DNA from: Mycobacterium sp. D16R12
Lineage (GTDB): Bacteria > Actinomycetota > Actinomycetes > Mycobacteriales > Mycobacteriaceae
Assembly (NCBI RefSeq): GCF_002013465.1
Contig: NZ_MAFC01000005.1
Span: forward strand, 186,001 to 250,000
Length of the DNA stretch: 64,000 bases
Direction of reading: 5' to 3'
A program made the position numbers and the translations under genes. Shown piece by piece: positions 46,046-55,417 of the stretch. Position 1 is the first letter of the stretch; the number at the start of each line of letters is the position of its first letter. The notes under the pieces were generated by a model. It saw only the letters and a program-made list of their open reading frames with translations. It had not been told where the DNA came from and did not search any database.

Positions 46046-47515
46046 ATGGCGCTTCTGGCCGATGGCGACAGTGATCTGTTCATCGACGGAAAGTTGATTC
46101 CCGGCGGTGCCGGACGGTTCCCGACGGTGAACCCGGCCACCGAGGAGGTGCTCGGAACCGCGGCCGATGCCGACGTGGATGACATGAGCCATGCCATCGA
46201 GGCGGCGCGTCGTGCGTTCGACGACACCGAGTGGTCACGGGATGTGGAGCTGCGGGTGCGCTGCCTCCGGCAGCTCCGGGATGGCATGAGGGTTCATATC
46301 GAGGAGTTGCGTGACCTGGCCATCGCCGAGGTGGGCGCGCCTCGGATGCTGACCGCCGGTGCGCAGCTGGAAGGCCCGGTGGACGATCTGCGCTTCGCCG
46401 CCGACACTGCGGAATCTTTTGACTGGAACGCTGACCTCGGTATTGCCTCACCGATGGGCATCAAGACTCAACGCACGCTCGCGCGCGAGGCCGTTGGCGT
46501 GGTCGGGGCGGTGACGCCGTGGAATTTTCCGCATCAGATCAACCTCGCCAAGGTGGGTCCGGCACTGGCCGCCGGCAACACCCTCATACTCAAGCCCGCG
46601 CCGGATACCCCCTGGTGCGCGGCGGTATTGGGGCGAATCATCGCCGAGCACACCGACTTTCCGCCTGGCGTCTTCAATATCGTCACCGCCAGCGATCACC
46701 GCATCGGTGCGCTGCTGTCGACGGATCCTCGGGTGGACATGGTGTCGTTCACCGGTTCCACGGCGACCGGGCGCGCGGTGATGACCGATGCGGCCGCCAC
46801 CGTCAAGAAGGTGTTTCTGGAACTCGGCGGTAAGTCGGCGTTCATTGTGCTTGACGACGCAGAGCTGAGCGGGGCATGCTCCGTCGCCGGATTCACCGCG
46901 GCCATGCATGCCGGCCAGGGTTGCGCGATTACCACCCGGCTGGTGGTGCCGCGCGCACGCTATGACGATGCGGTGCAGGCGGCGGTGGCGACCATGGGCT
47001 CCCTGAAACCGGGCGACCCCAACAAGCCGGGAACGGTATGTGGACCGCTTATCTCGGCGCGTCAGCGCGACAGAGTTCAGTCCTATTTGGATCTGGCTGT
47101 CGCCGAGGGCGGTTCGTTCGCCTGTGGAGGCGGGCGGCCCGAGGGCAAGGACCGCGGATTTTTCATCGAACCCACCGTCGTCACCGGGCTGACCAATGAC
47201 GCACGGGTGGCGCGCGAGGAGATCTTCGGACCGGTGCTCGTGGTGATCGCCCACGACGGCGACGACGACGCGGTGCGGATCGCCAACGATTCGCCGTACG
47301 GACTCTCCGGGACGGTCTTCAGCGGGGATGACGAGCGCGCGGCACGGGTCGCATCGCGGCTACGGGTCGGAACCGTGAATGTCAACGGCGGTGTCTGGTA
47401 CTCCGCCGACGCGCCCTTCGGCGGGTACAAGCAATCAGGGATCGGCAGGGAAATGGGCGTCGCCGGTTTCGAGGAGTACCTCGAAACCAAAGTCATTGCA
47501 ACGGCAGTGAAGTAG
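46046..47515 (+). CDS. aldA: Aldehyde dehydrogenase AldA
   Basis: This 489-residue NAD(P)-dependent enzyme has TPWNFPHQINLAKVGPAL, the NAD loop FTGSTATGRAVM, ELGGKSAFIV with the general-base Glu, and the catalytic Cys 293 in AGQGCAITTRL. It corresponds to Rv0768. It would oxidise an aldehyde formed by the P450 branch, though its substrate is unproven. GAGG lies 4-5 bases before the ATG. It is divergent from tetR and likely controlled by it. Confidence 0.9.
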   Translation: MALLADGDSDLFIDGKLIPGGAGRFPTVNPATEEVLGTAADADVDDMSHAIEAARRAFDDTEWSRDVELRVRCLRQLRDGMRVHIEELRDLAIAEVGAPRMLTAGAQLEGPVDDLRFAADTAESFDWNADLGIASPMGIKTQRTLAREAVGVVGAVTPWNFPHQINLAKVGPALAAGNTLILKPAPDTPWCAAVLGRIIAEHTDFPPGVFNIVTASDHRIGALLSTDPRVDMVSFTGSTATGRAVMTDAAATVKKVFLELGGKSAFIVLDDAELSGACSVAGFTAAMHAGQGCAITTRLVVPRARYDDAVQAAVATMGSLKPGDPNKPGTVCGPLISARQRDRVQSYLDLAVAEGGSFACGGGRPEGKDRGFFIEPTVVTGLTNDARVAREEIFGPVLVVIAHDGDDDAVRIANDSPYGLSGTVFSGDDERAARVASRLRVGTVNVNGGVWYSADAPFGGYKQSGIGREMGVAGFEEYLETKVIATAVK

Positions 47516-47528
47516 GAAGGATCGCAAC

Positions 47529-48290
47529 GTGAGTTCGACTGGTCAGTTTGAGGGCAAGGTCGCCATCGTCACCGGTGCCGCGCAAGGCATCGGTGAGGCG
47601 TACGCGCATGCCCTGGCACGCGAAGGCGCGGCGGTGGTGGTCGCCGATATCAACGCCGAACTGGGCGAGGGCGTCGCCAAACAGATCGTGGCCGATGGCG
47701 GCAAGGCTGTCTTCGTCAGTGTCGATGTATCCGATCCGGATTCGGCAATAGCCATGGCGGACAAGGCAGTCGCCGAGTTCGGCGGCATTGACTTTCTGGT
47801 GAACAACGCGGCGATCTACGGCGGTATGAAGCTCGATCTGCTGCTGTCGGTGCCGTGGGATTACTACAAGAAGTTCATGAGCGTCAACCAGGACGGGGCG
47901 CTGGTGTGTACCCGGGCCGTGTACAAGCACATCGCCAGGCGCGGCGGCGGCGCCATCGTCAACCAGTCCTCCACGGCGGCCTGGCTGTACTCGGGCTTCT
48001 ATGGATTGGCGAAAGTGGGCATCAACGGCCTCACCCAGCAGCTTTCCCGCGAATTGGGGGGACAGAAGATCCGCATCAACGCCATCGCGCCCGGGCCCAC
48101 CGATACCGAGGCGACTCGCGGCACCGTGCCGGAGCAGTTCCGCAACGAACTGGTCAAAAACATCCCACTGAGCCGGATGGGCACCGTCGACGACATGGTG
48201 GGTATGTGCCTATTCCTGCTGTCGGACAAGGCATCCTGGATCACCGGTCAGGTGTTCAACGTCGATGGCGGACAGATCATCCGATCATGA
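47529..48290 (+). CDS. Short-chain dehydrogenase/reductase (SDR)
   Basis: This 253-residue classical SDR has GAAQGIGEAYA near 15-25, NNAAIYGG near 90, Ser in NQSSTAAW, YGLAK as the catalytic Tyr/Lys pair, and a C-terminal GQVFNVDGGQIIRS. The start is GTG with GAAGGA about 7 bases upstream. It corresponds to Rv0769 and overlaps the next gene by four bases. Confidence 0.9.
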   Translation: MSSTGQFEGKVAIVTGAAQGIGEAYAHALAREGAAVVVADINAELGEGVAKQIVADGGKAVFVSVDVSDPDSAIAMADKAVAEFGGIDFLVNNAAIYGGMKLDLLLSVPWDYYKKFMSVNQDGALVCTRAVYKHIARRGGGAIVNQSSTAAWLYSGFYGLAKVGINGLTQQLSRELGGQKIRINAIAPGPTDTEATRGTVPEQFRNELVKNIPLSRMGTVDDMVGMCLFLLSDKASWITGQVFNVDGGQIIRS

Positions 48291-49165
48291 CGCAGTCTGC
48301 CCTCAAACTTGGGTACATCGGTCTGGGCAACATGGGCGCGCCCATGGCCCAGCGACTTGTCGACTGGCCCGGCGGGCTCACTGTCTTCGATCTGCGGGCC
48401 GAGGCCGTGGCACCGCTTGTCGAGGCGGGGGCACGCGCGGCCGACGCCCTGGCCGATCTCGCGGATGCCGACCTGATCAGCGTCACGGTGCTGGACGACA
48501 CGCAGGTGCGTGAGGTCATCGGGGAGCTTGCGCCGAAGGTCAAGCCGGGCACCATCATCGCGATTCACTCGACCATCAGTGACACGACTGCTGCCGCACT
48601 GGCGCAGCACTGGACCCCCAAGGGCATCCACATCATCGATGCGCCGGTGAGCGGCGGCGCTCCGGGTGCACACAAGGGCGAGCTCGCCACCATGGTCGGC
48701 GCCGACGACGAGACATTCGCGCGAGTCAAGGAGGCGTTCTCGAAGTGGGCGTCGCTGGTGATCCATGCCGGCGTCCCGGGTGCGGGTACTCGAATGAAGC
48801 TGGCGCGCAACCTCCTACATTTTGTTGCCTTCACCGCGGCGGGGGAGGCGCAGCGACTGGCCGAGAGTTGTGGGCTCGACATCACCGACCTGGGCAAGGT
48901 GGTGCGTCACACCGATGCCATCACCGGTGGGCCGGGCGCCATCATGCTGCGAGACACCACCGCACCGGTGACATCGGACAGCTTCTGGCACCCCATCTTC
49001 ACCCATGTGCGTGGTCTCGGCGAAAAGGACCTGAGCCTGGCATTGGCACTGGGTGAAGAGCAGTCAGTCGAGCTGCCGTTAGCGATGTTGGCCCGCGAGC
49101 GCCTGGCCGCGAGCCTTGGTGTGCCACATGCTGTGCCGTCTACCGAGGGAGAGAGCAATGGATGA
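48287..49165 (+). CDS. NAD-dependent beta-hydroxyacid dehydrogenase
   Basis: This 292-residue protein of the 3-hydroxyisobutyrate dehydrogenase family has GLGNMG at about 11-16, DAPVSGGAPGAHKG, and a catalytic Lys in GTRMKLARNLLH. It corresponds to Rv0770. It is a paralogue of the mmsB product at 16820 but belongs to a different pathway here. It overlaps the next gene by eight bases. Confidence 0.87.
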   Translation: MTQSALKLGYIGLGNMGAPMAQRLVDWPGGLTVFDLRAEAVAPLVEAGARAADALADLADADLISVTVLDDTQVREVIGELAPKVKPGTIIAIHSTISDTTAAALAQHWTPKGIHIIDAPVSGGAPGAHKGELATMVGADDETFARVKEAFSKWASLVIHAGVPGAGTRMKLARNLLHFVAFTAAGEAQRLAESCGLDITDLGKVVRHTDAITGGPGAIMLRDTTAPVTSDSFWHPIFTHVRGLGEKDLSLALALGEEQSVELPLAMLARERLAASLGVPHAVPSTEGESNG

Positions 49166-49541
49166 GCTGCGCCGCAAGGGTCTGGACAAGATGAAAGAGG
49201 TCTACGGCTGGGACATGCCCGACCTGCCCGGCGACTATTTCAAGTACACCGCAGAGCATCTCTTCGGCACCATTTGGGATCGCCCCGAGCTTTCAGTGCG
49301 TGATCGTCGGCTGCTGCTCCTCGGCGCGGTGAGTGCTCTGGGACTCGACGAGATCCTGGAGATCCAGACGGGAGCCGCACTCAAAAACGGTGAGCTCACC
49401 GATGCCGAGCTGCGGGAGGTTGCGCTGTTCATCACGCACTACGTCGGGTGGCCACTGGGGCAGCGGGTCAACAAGCATGTCGAAATGGCTATAGCAAAAA
49501 ACAATGAAGCGAAACGTTCCAAGGAATCCAAGGGTGACTAG
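49158..49541 (+). CDS. Carboxymuconolactone decarboxylase/AhpD-like protein
   Basis: This 127-residue all-helical protein fits the CMD family: DRRLLLLGAVSALG, LKNGELTDAELREVALFITHYVGWP. The CxxC of AhpD peroxidases is absent, so a decarboxylase or other CMD role is more likely than peroxide reduction. It corresponds to Rv0771. The ATG at 49158 lies inside the end of the preceding gene and has GGGAGAG upstream. Confidence 0.85.
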   Translation: MDELRRKGLDKMKEVYGWDMPDLPGDYFKYTAEHLFGTIWDRPELSVRDRRLLLLGAVSALGLDEILEIQTGAALKNGELTDAELREVALFITHYVGWPLGQRVNKHVEMAIAKNNEAKRSKESKGD

Positions 49542-50757
49542 CCGATTCTCCGGGTTATCCCAGGGCCAGTTGGCGGTCCTGGTTCCGGAGCTGCTGCTGA
49601 TCGGTCAGCTGATTGACCGTTCCGGAATGGCTTATTGCATACAGCATTTCGGGAGGGAGGAGATGCTCCAGGTCGCCATCGAGGAATGGGCGTCATCCAG
49701 CCCGATCTACACCCGGCGCATGCAGAAGGCGCTGCGCTTCGAGGGTGACGATGTGATCACCATCTTCAAGGGTATGCAGCTCGACATCGGGGCTCCGCCA
49801 CAGTTCATGGACTTCCGGTACACCGTGCATGACAAGTGGCACGGGGAGTTTCATCTCGATCACTGCGGCGCGCTACTCGATGTGGAACCGCTCGGACCTG
49901 ACTACGTGACAGGTATGTGTCACGACATCGAGGACCCCACATTCGATGCGACGGCATTCGCCACCAACCCGCATGCGCAGGTTCGCCCGATTCACCGGCC
50001 TCCGCGCACGCCTGCGGATCGGCATCCGCACTGCGCGTGGACGGTGACCATCGACGAGTCGTATCCGGCGGTATCCGGTATCCCCGCTCTGGATGTGGTG
50101 GGTGCTTCTGTGGCCGCCGGCTGGGAATTGGATGGAATCGATGCCGCCGACGTGGGGGCCTCCGACTACGCGGGCCCCCTGCTGTCCGACCTGGATTTCG
50201 GTTCCTTCTCGCATTCGGCACTGGTGCGGATAGCCGACGAGATCTGTCTGCAGATGCATCTGCTGTTTCTCGGGTTTTCGATCGCAGTACGTAAGAGGGC
50301 GGTCGATGCAGAGCTGGCGCGCACCGTATGCACGCAGCAGTTGATCGGGCTGGCGGGTGTCGCCGCGGCACGGATCAAGCAGGCGTTGCAAGCCCCCGAC
50401 GGGATCGATGGTGTGCTGCAGGTACTCCACGTGCACCCACTGTTGAATCCCGCCGGATACGTGAATGCCGAAATCTCCGGGGGCCAGCTCCATGTGTGGA
50501 GGTCACCCGCACATCAGGATCAGGCCTGGATCTCGTTGTGTGGGCCCGCGGAAACTCGACCGCTGCAGGCCATCGCCACGGCGGTCGATCCGCATATCGG
50601 CGTGCAGGTTTCGGGAGATGCGCAGGAATGGGTGGCCTCGTTCGTCGAGCATGAGGGTGAGGACAAGCAGCTGCCCGAGGTGATGATCGCCAATGTCAGC
50701 GGGGGATCGCGGTTCGTCTTCGAGCCGCGCAAGTCGCTGCCCCTGACCGTGGTCTGA
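49534..50757 (+). CDS. Uncharacterised protein with conserved Cys/His-rich middle
   Basis: This 407-residue protein has no signal peptide or transmembrane helix. Residues about 95-165 hold WHGEFHLDHCGALLDVEPLG, a second Cys in GMCHDIEDP and HPHCAWTV, a layout that faintly recalls 2-amino-thiazoline-4-carboxylate hydrolase-like proteins or a metal site. The rest is unfamiliar. It starts at GTG with AGGG just before it, overlaps the CMD gene by eight bases, and sits between CMD and an esterase, so it should share their pathway. M. tuberculosis appears to lack it at this place. Confidence 0.6.
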   Translation: MTSRFSGLSQGQLAVLVPELLLIGQLIDRSGMAYCIQHFGREEMLQVAIEEWASSSPIYTRRMQKALRFEGDDVITIFKGMQLDIGAPPQFMDFRYTVHDKWHGEFHLDHCGALLDVEPLGPDYVTGMCHDIEDPTFDATAFATNPHAQVRPIHRPPRTPADRHPHCAWTVTIDESYPAVSGIPALDVVGASVAAGWELDGIDAADVGASDYAGPLLSDLDFGSFSHSALVRIADEICLQMHLLFLGFSIAVRKRAVDAELARTVCTQQLIGLAGVAAARIKQALQAPDGIDGVLQVLHVHPLLNPAGYVNAEISGGQLHVWRSPAHQDQAWISLCGPAETRPLQAIATAVDPHIGVQVSGDAQEWVASFVEHEGEDKQLPEVMIANVSGGSRFVFEPRKSLPLTVV

Positions 50758-50764
50758 GGTACCG

Positions 50765-52297
50765 ATGGCAAAGAGCTCGAAATACGTTGTGCGGGTTCCG
50801 GTGCGGGTGCAGACCGCCAATGGCGTGGTGGAGGGGTTCCACGATCGAGGTGTGCGCCGCTTTCGAGCCATACCGTACGCCGAGCCACCGGTGGGCGCGC
50901 TGCGTCTGCGCAGCCCGGCGCCCGCGAAGCCGTGGGTTGGGGTGCTGCCGTGTGATTCCTGGAAATCGGCCTCACCGCAGAAACGCATCTACGTGCCGCT
51001 CTCGCTCAACAGGTTCCAGGCGGTCAGCGAGGATTGCCTGACGGTGAACGTGACGATGCCGGATGAGCCGTCCTCGGATCCTCTGCCGGTGATGTTCTAC
51101 ATCCACGGTGGCGCCTATGTTTTGGGCAGTTCGGCGCTGACTTTGTACGACGGCGCCGATCTCGCGCGGCGAGGCTGTGTTTTCGTCTCGGTGAACTATC
51201 GGGTCGGTGCGTATGGGGCTATCGACTTGTCGTCTCTGTCCGATGATCGGCACACCATCGACAGCAATCTGTACTTGCGCGATCTGGTGCTGGCGCTGCA
51301 GTGGGTGCGCGACAACATAGCGGCCTTCGGTGGAGACCCCAACAGTGTCACGATCTTTGGAGAGAGTGCCGGGGCCCATTGTGTCCAGATGCTGTTGACC
51401 GTTCCGGCAGCAGCCGGGCTGTTCCAGCGCGCCATCTGCCAAAGCACGGCCAGCGGAATGATCCATACCCGGGACGAGGCGGCGGCCAACGCGCGCCGGC
51501 TCGTCGAGTATCTCGGTGCCGACGTCCGCGACCCCGCCGCGGCGGTCATCAATGCCGGGCCGCGTGATCTCGTGCGGGCGACGCACCGGCTGCTCGCTGC
51601 GAAAACCCGGGAATCGGCCTTCTCGCTGGGTGTGGGCCCCAGCATCGATGGTGAGGTTGTACCCGATGACCCGATCGCGATGATGGAACGCGGTGAGGCG
51701 CATCGGGTCCCACTGATCATCGGGTACAACGCGGAAGAGGTTCGGTTGTTCAACCGACTGCTGACCAGGGTGATGTCGGTGTCCCGGATTGATGCACGTG
51801 CTGTCGCGGGCACCCTCGGTGCGCTGAGCCCCGAGGCCGCGAAGCGGGTGATCGATTCCTATGAGGGCTACCCGTCCAAGGCTGCCCTGGTGCGTCTCAT
51901 GGGGGATGCGATGTTCGGCTCGGAGGCCTGGCGGGTGGCGCAGGCGCACAGCCATCACTCGTCGGTCTACTTCTATCGGTACGACTACGCGCCGCGGCCG
52001 CTGCGGCGCTTCGGGCCGGGGGCCGCGCATGCGACGGAACTGTTCGCGGTTTTCGGCCTCTTCAAGCGCTGGCCCGCGTTGGCTGGGAAAAGGGATATGC
52101 ATGAGGCGTTGGCGCTGACCGAGGACATCCAGAGCCGTTGGCTCGCCTTCTCGCGGACGGGCATACCGGGCATCGAATGGCCGGTCTATACGGAGCCCGA
52201 GCACGCCGTCATGGTGTTCGACCAGCATCGGCGTATCGACCTGGATCCGCATCGTGTGCAGCGGGAGTTGTGGCGCGATATCGGCCGCGCAGCCTGA
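50765..52297 (+). CDS. Type B carboxylesterase
   Basis: This 510-residue alpha/beta hydrolase of the carboxylesterase/cholinesterase family has the nucleophile elbow GESAG with Ser 201, the oxyanion loop IHGGAYVLGSS, and the N-terminal RRFRAIPYAEPPVGALR typical of the family. The His of the triad is probably in the GPGAAHATELFAVFG region. The protein appears cytosolic. The gene begins seven bases after the unknown gene and probably ends the aldA operon. Confidence 0.88.
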   Translation: MAKSSKYVVRVPVRVQTANGVVEGFHDRGVRRFRAIPYAEPPVGALRLRSPAPAKPWVGVLPCDSWKSASPQKRIYVPLSLNRFQAVSEDCLTVNVTMPDEPSSDPLPVMFYIHGGAYVLGSSALTLYDGADLARRGCVFVSVNYRVGAYGAIDLSSLSDDRHTIDSNLYLRDLVLALQWVRDNIAAFGGDPNSVTIFGESAGAHCVQMLLTVPAAAGLFQRAICQSTASGMIHTRDEAAANARRLVEYLGADVRDPAAAVINAGPRDLVRATHRLLAAKTRESAFSLGVGPSIDGEVVPDDPIAMMERGEAHRVPLIIGYNAEEVRLFNRLLTRVMSVSRIDARAVAGTLGALSPEAAKRVIDSYEGYPSKAALVRLMGDAMFGSEAWRVAQAHSHHSSVYFYRYDYAPRPLRRFGPGAAHATELFAVFGLFKRWPALAGKRDMHEALALTEDIQSRWLAFSRTGIPGIEWPVYTEPEHAVMVFDQHRRIDLDPHRVQRELWRDIGRAA

Positions 52298-52343
52298 GCG
52301 GTTCTTGCGGGAACTTGCCGACAGGGCGCTGCGTTGACGGTCA

Positions 52344-52931
52344 ATGCCAGCTGCTCAGCATGAATTCGAACGCCAGCTCGCCCTTTTGACCGAGCGTGGG
52401 TACCCGGTCGGCGACCGCGCCGTCGAGCTTCGTGCTCGGGTCGCTGATCTCCCGCCGTCCACCGTCGATCCCGGCGATCACGTTCCCTTCGTCCTTGCGA
52501 TCACCGAAACCAGCTATGAGCAGACGGCGCCGTTGATGAGTCTGAATGGGCGTAATGGTTTTCATGTCATGGATGACGGCGATACCGAGGTGTATCGATC
52601 GACCGTGGAGATCCCGGATCAGGTCTATCTGCTTTCCGATATCGACACCGGCAGCGAGTTCTGCAATGTGACACCGGAGAAGGCGCTGGAGGCGATCACC
52701 GCGCGTGGACGTACCCCACTGACGATCGACGAGGGCATCGCACTGGTGATGGTGCGGCCGGACATGTTGCGCAAGAACAAGTGTTTTTCGCTGGCGGCCT
52801 CGCGGGGGAAAGGGCAGCGGGTGCCCGCGATCTGGATATCCGATCGGCGCCCGAAGCTCGGTTGGTGCTGGGACCGCAATCCGCACACCTGGCTGGGCAC
52901 CGCCTCATGCGGTGGCCGATTGGCCTTATAG
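52344..52931 (+). CDS. DUF5701 family protein
   Basis: This 195-residue soluble protein has FERQLALLTERGYP at the start and PDMLRKNKCFSLAASRGKGQRVPAIW in the middle, which I associate with DUF5701. The C-terminal PKLGWCWDRNPHTWLGTASCGGR carries paired Cys and Trp. The function is unknown. It stands apart from its neighbours. Confidence 0.7.
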   Translation: MPAAQHEFERQLALLTERGYPVGDRAVELRARVADLPPSTVDPGDHVPFVLAITETSYEQTAPLMSLNGRNGFHVMDDGDTEVYRSTVEIPDQVYLLSDIDTGSEFCNVTPEKALEAITARGRTPLTIDEGIALVMVRPDMLRKNKCFSLAASRGKGQRVPAIWISDRRPKLGWCWDRNPHTWLGTASCGGRLAL

Positions 52932-52995
52932 ACGAGTCCGTCTGACACAGGCTGGACGGGCGTGACTCGTCAACCTGGCACCTGTCACACTGTTA

Positions 52996-54396
52996 GTGAT
53001 GGTGGCGATGTCGGCACTGGTTTTCGGACTCAGCTGGTGGCTGGGTCTGTATCTGCTCGCGCGCAATCCCCGTAAGCCCGTCTTGGTCCTGGCCGCGATT
53101 GGGCTGATCGGCTACTCCGTCGTCGTCGCGCTCGACGCCATCCGCGTCACCCCGGGCTCGGATGCCGAACTCCTGGGCCGCATCGAGGTTTTCACCGCGA
53201 TCATCCCGAGCGTCGCCTGGCTGTTGGTGCTGCTTGAACTCACCAACACCGGCGACCGGTGGCGTGATCGCGCCGCGATGGCCATCCCCGGCGCCGTCCT
53301 GGCGGTGGTGCTGCTGGTGGGTGCCTCGCTGGCCGGCACCATCGCGGGTCCGGCCCAGCTCGGGCACTGGATCATGTTCTGCGCCAATGGGACCGCCGCC
53401 ATCGGGGCCGCCATCTTGTTGTTCCGCCGACGTGCCTCGATACCGGGTTCGGCGCGGGGTGTCGTCCTGGTTGCCACCATGTTCTTCACCCTCGGCGATG
53501 CGCAGCTGATCATCCCGCTCGGCATCGTGCCGAGCTGGCTGGCGTTGGCGTCGACCGGTTTCGATCTGGTGCTACTGGGTTTGGGTGTTGCACTCTGGGA
53601 CGCCTTCGACGAGGGGCAGGCGCTGCGTGGCGACATGCTGCGCTCCTTCGTCGCCTCCATCCTCGTTGGAGCGTTGTTCGGCGCCCAGGCCATGGTCGGC
53701 ATCGCCGTCGTCGGTCAATCGGTCGCTCTGGTGGTCTTGCTGTTCACCAGCGTCGCCCTGGCCATCTGTATCCAGGTGCAATCGGGCCCCTTCGCAAACT
53801 TCCTTGACCGGCTGGCCTTCTCGCGTTCCCCGCAGCTGCGTCACGAGCGTTCCGAGCTGCGTAGTACCGAGGCGGCACTGCCGCTGAAGTCGGCATCACC
53901 CATCGATGGCGTCGACGACGAGACGTTCACCCGCCTGACCCGCCGGGCCCTGAGCCACTACGGAGATCTCGCCAAACTGGTCGCCAGCCCGCTGACATCC
54001 CTACCCGCCATCGATGAACGGCTCACCGGCCGTGGCGCCTCTGATCAGCCCGTCGAGCGGGCCAACGAACTCAGAGCGGTGCTCGCCGAATCCATTTCAC
54101 GGCTCAAGCCCCGGGAGGGCGGGGATTTCGGCACCACCGATCAATGGCGTTACTACAACGCCCTGTACTTCCCGTACGTCATGGGCGTGCGGGCATACGC
54201 ACAGGGCGCGACGGCCGCGGGACTGGACCCGGTATCGCGTCAGGCCTGGCAGTGGCTGGTCACGGAGGTCCCGCAGCGTTCGTTGCACAACTGGCAGAAT
54301 GCCGCGGCCAAACTCATCGCCGCGGATCTGCGTGTGCACACCGCCGCTGTGCCCAATGGTCTTCGCACCAACGGCTCATCACCAGTTCCGCGGTAG
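52996..54396 (+). CDS. Multi-helix membrane protein with cytoplasmic C-terminal domain
   Basis: This 466-residue protein has seven or eight hydrophobic helices within residues 1-265 and then a soluble region of about 200 residues with QWRYYNALYFPYVMGVRAYAQG. The N-terminal half recalls seven-TM sensor modules, but no kinase, cyclase or HTH signature is visible after it. The start is GTG or the ATG directly after it. Its last 18 bases overlap the end of the convergent MpaB-like gene. Confidence 0.6.
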   Translation: MMVAMSALVFGLSWWLGLYLLARNPRKPVLVLAAIGLIGYSVVVALDAIRVTPGSDAELLGRIEVFTAIIPSVAWLLVLLELTNTGDRWRDRAAMAIPGAVLAVVLLVGASLAGTIAGPAQLGHWIMFCANGTAAIGAAILLFRRRASIPGSARGVVLVATMFFTLGDAQLIIPLGIVPSWLALASTGFDLVLLGLGVALWDAFDEGQALRGDMLRSFVASILVGALFGAQAMVGIAVVGQSVALVVLLFTSVALAICIQVQSGPFANFLDRLAFSRSPQLRHERSELRSTEAALPLKSASPIDGVDDETFTRLTRRALSHYGDLAKLVASPLTSLPAIDERLTGRGASDQPVERANELRAVLAESISRLKPREGGDFGTTDQWRYYNALYFPYVMGVRAYAQGATAAGLDPVSRQAWQWLVTEVPQRSLHNWQNAAAKLIAADLRVHTAAVPNGLRTNGSSPVPR

Positions 54397-55287
54397 TCGT
54401 CCGTGTTCGCGCCGCCATCCGGCATGGCTGCCGGGGTGCCATCTCCACGATGTCGGGATGAACGGCCACACCAGCGGCACGGCGCGCAGTAGCGCGCGAT
54501 AGGCCGTCTCGTCGGCCAGATTCCATCTGATCCCAAAACGCTTGCGTACCTGGGGTGGTAAGCCGCCATAGATCGTCAGTCGAAGCGGCGGTGCCAAGGC
54601 CATACGCATCGGCGCCGTGGGCAAGGCAAGTCTCGCTGCCGGCTTCAGATAGGGCGCCACCGGTAAGTACGGGGACTTGCTCATATCGGGGACGGCTCGG
54701 CCCTCGATGACCTTCATCAGATAGTCGGCCGCGGGGTTGGGTGCGAGCACCTCCTCGCAGTATCGGTCCCATTCCTGTTGGAATGCGGCTCTATTCGGTG
54801 GCAGTGGCTGCTCGCTCATCGCGTACCGGCGATACCATTCGACACCCTCTTGGTAGAGCTGCTCACGTTCAGTCTCGGATAGTCGATAGCGGGAGTATCT
54901 GTCGATGGTCTGTTCGACCATCACCTGAAATGTTGCATGAGCCCACCAGAACGTTGTCGGGTTCAGTGCGTGATACCGGACGCCGTCGGGCTGGATTCCC
55001 TTGATATCGCGGTGAAAGTCCCGCACCTTCATGCCGGTGCCGGCCGCGGGATCGTCGTACACGGTGCCGAGGATCGGGGGCAGCGAGCGGAACACCCTGT
55101 CCACGGGGTCTGCGAAGAAGTTCGAGTGCTCGATCAGTGCATAGCCGATGGCGGGATCCATCGTTTGCAGGAGCCCGGCAGTGCCGCCGGTGAGAGCGAT
55201 ACGCATATCACCAGCCCAGCGCCATAACAGTGATCGACGGCCCAGCTGGGCACCGGGCGCGGTAGAGATGACATCCACTGTTGTCAT
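54379..55287 (-). CDS. Oxygenase MpaB/DUF2236 family protein
   Basis: This 302-residue protein resembles the DUF2236 family, related to MpaB and rubber oxygenase, which uses a b-type haem. Seen here are HSNFFADPVDRVFRSL, YDDPAAGTGMKVRDFHRDI, and YHALNPTTFWWAHATF, with His residues in the expected helices. The reaction is unknown. At the ATG 55287 a GGAGG abuts the start codon, too close for normal use. A GTG at 55278 has better spacing (9 bases) and may be the true start. Confidence 0.75.
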   Translation of the reverse strand: MTTVDVISTAPGAQLGRRSLLWRWAGDMRIALTGGTAGLLQTMDPAIGYALIEHSNFFADPVDRVFRSLPPILGTVYDDPAAGTGMKVRDFHRDIKGIQPDGVRYHALNPTTFWWAHATFQVMVEQTIDRYSRYRLSETEREQLYQEGVEWYRRYAMSEQPLPPNRAAFQQEWDRYCEEVLAPNPAADYLMKVIEGRAVPDMSKSPYLPVAPYLKPAARLALPTAPMRMALAPPLRLTIYGGLPPQVRKRFGIRWNLADETAYRALLRAVPLVWPFIPTSWRWHPGSHAGWRREHGRLPRNW

Positions 55288-55417
55288 CCTCCGATGATGG
55301 CACAGCACGCGACGAATTGGCAGGAATTGGCAGCGCCGAATGTCGAGATGGCAGTGCATGAGCGGCAATGTCGATGGTGTCAGCTTTCGCACAGAGCTTT
55401 CTCACAAGGAGTCCCCA

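Noticed and set aside
49158..49541. Alkylhydroperoxidase AhpD activity
   Set aside because: The CxxC pair required for AhpD peroxidase activity is missing.
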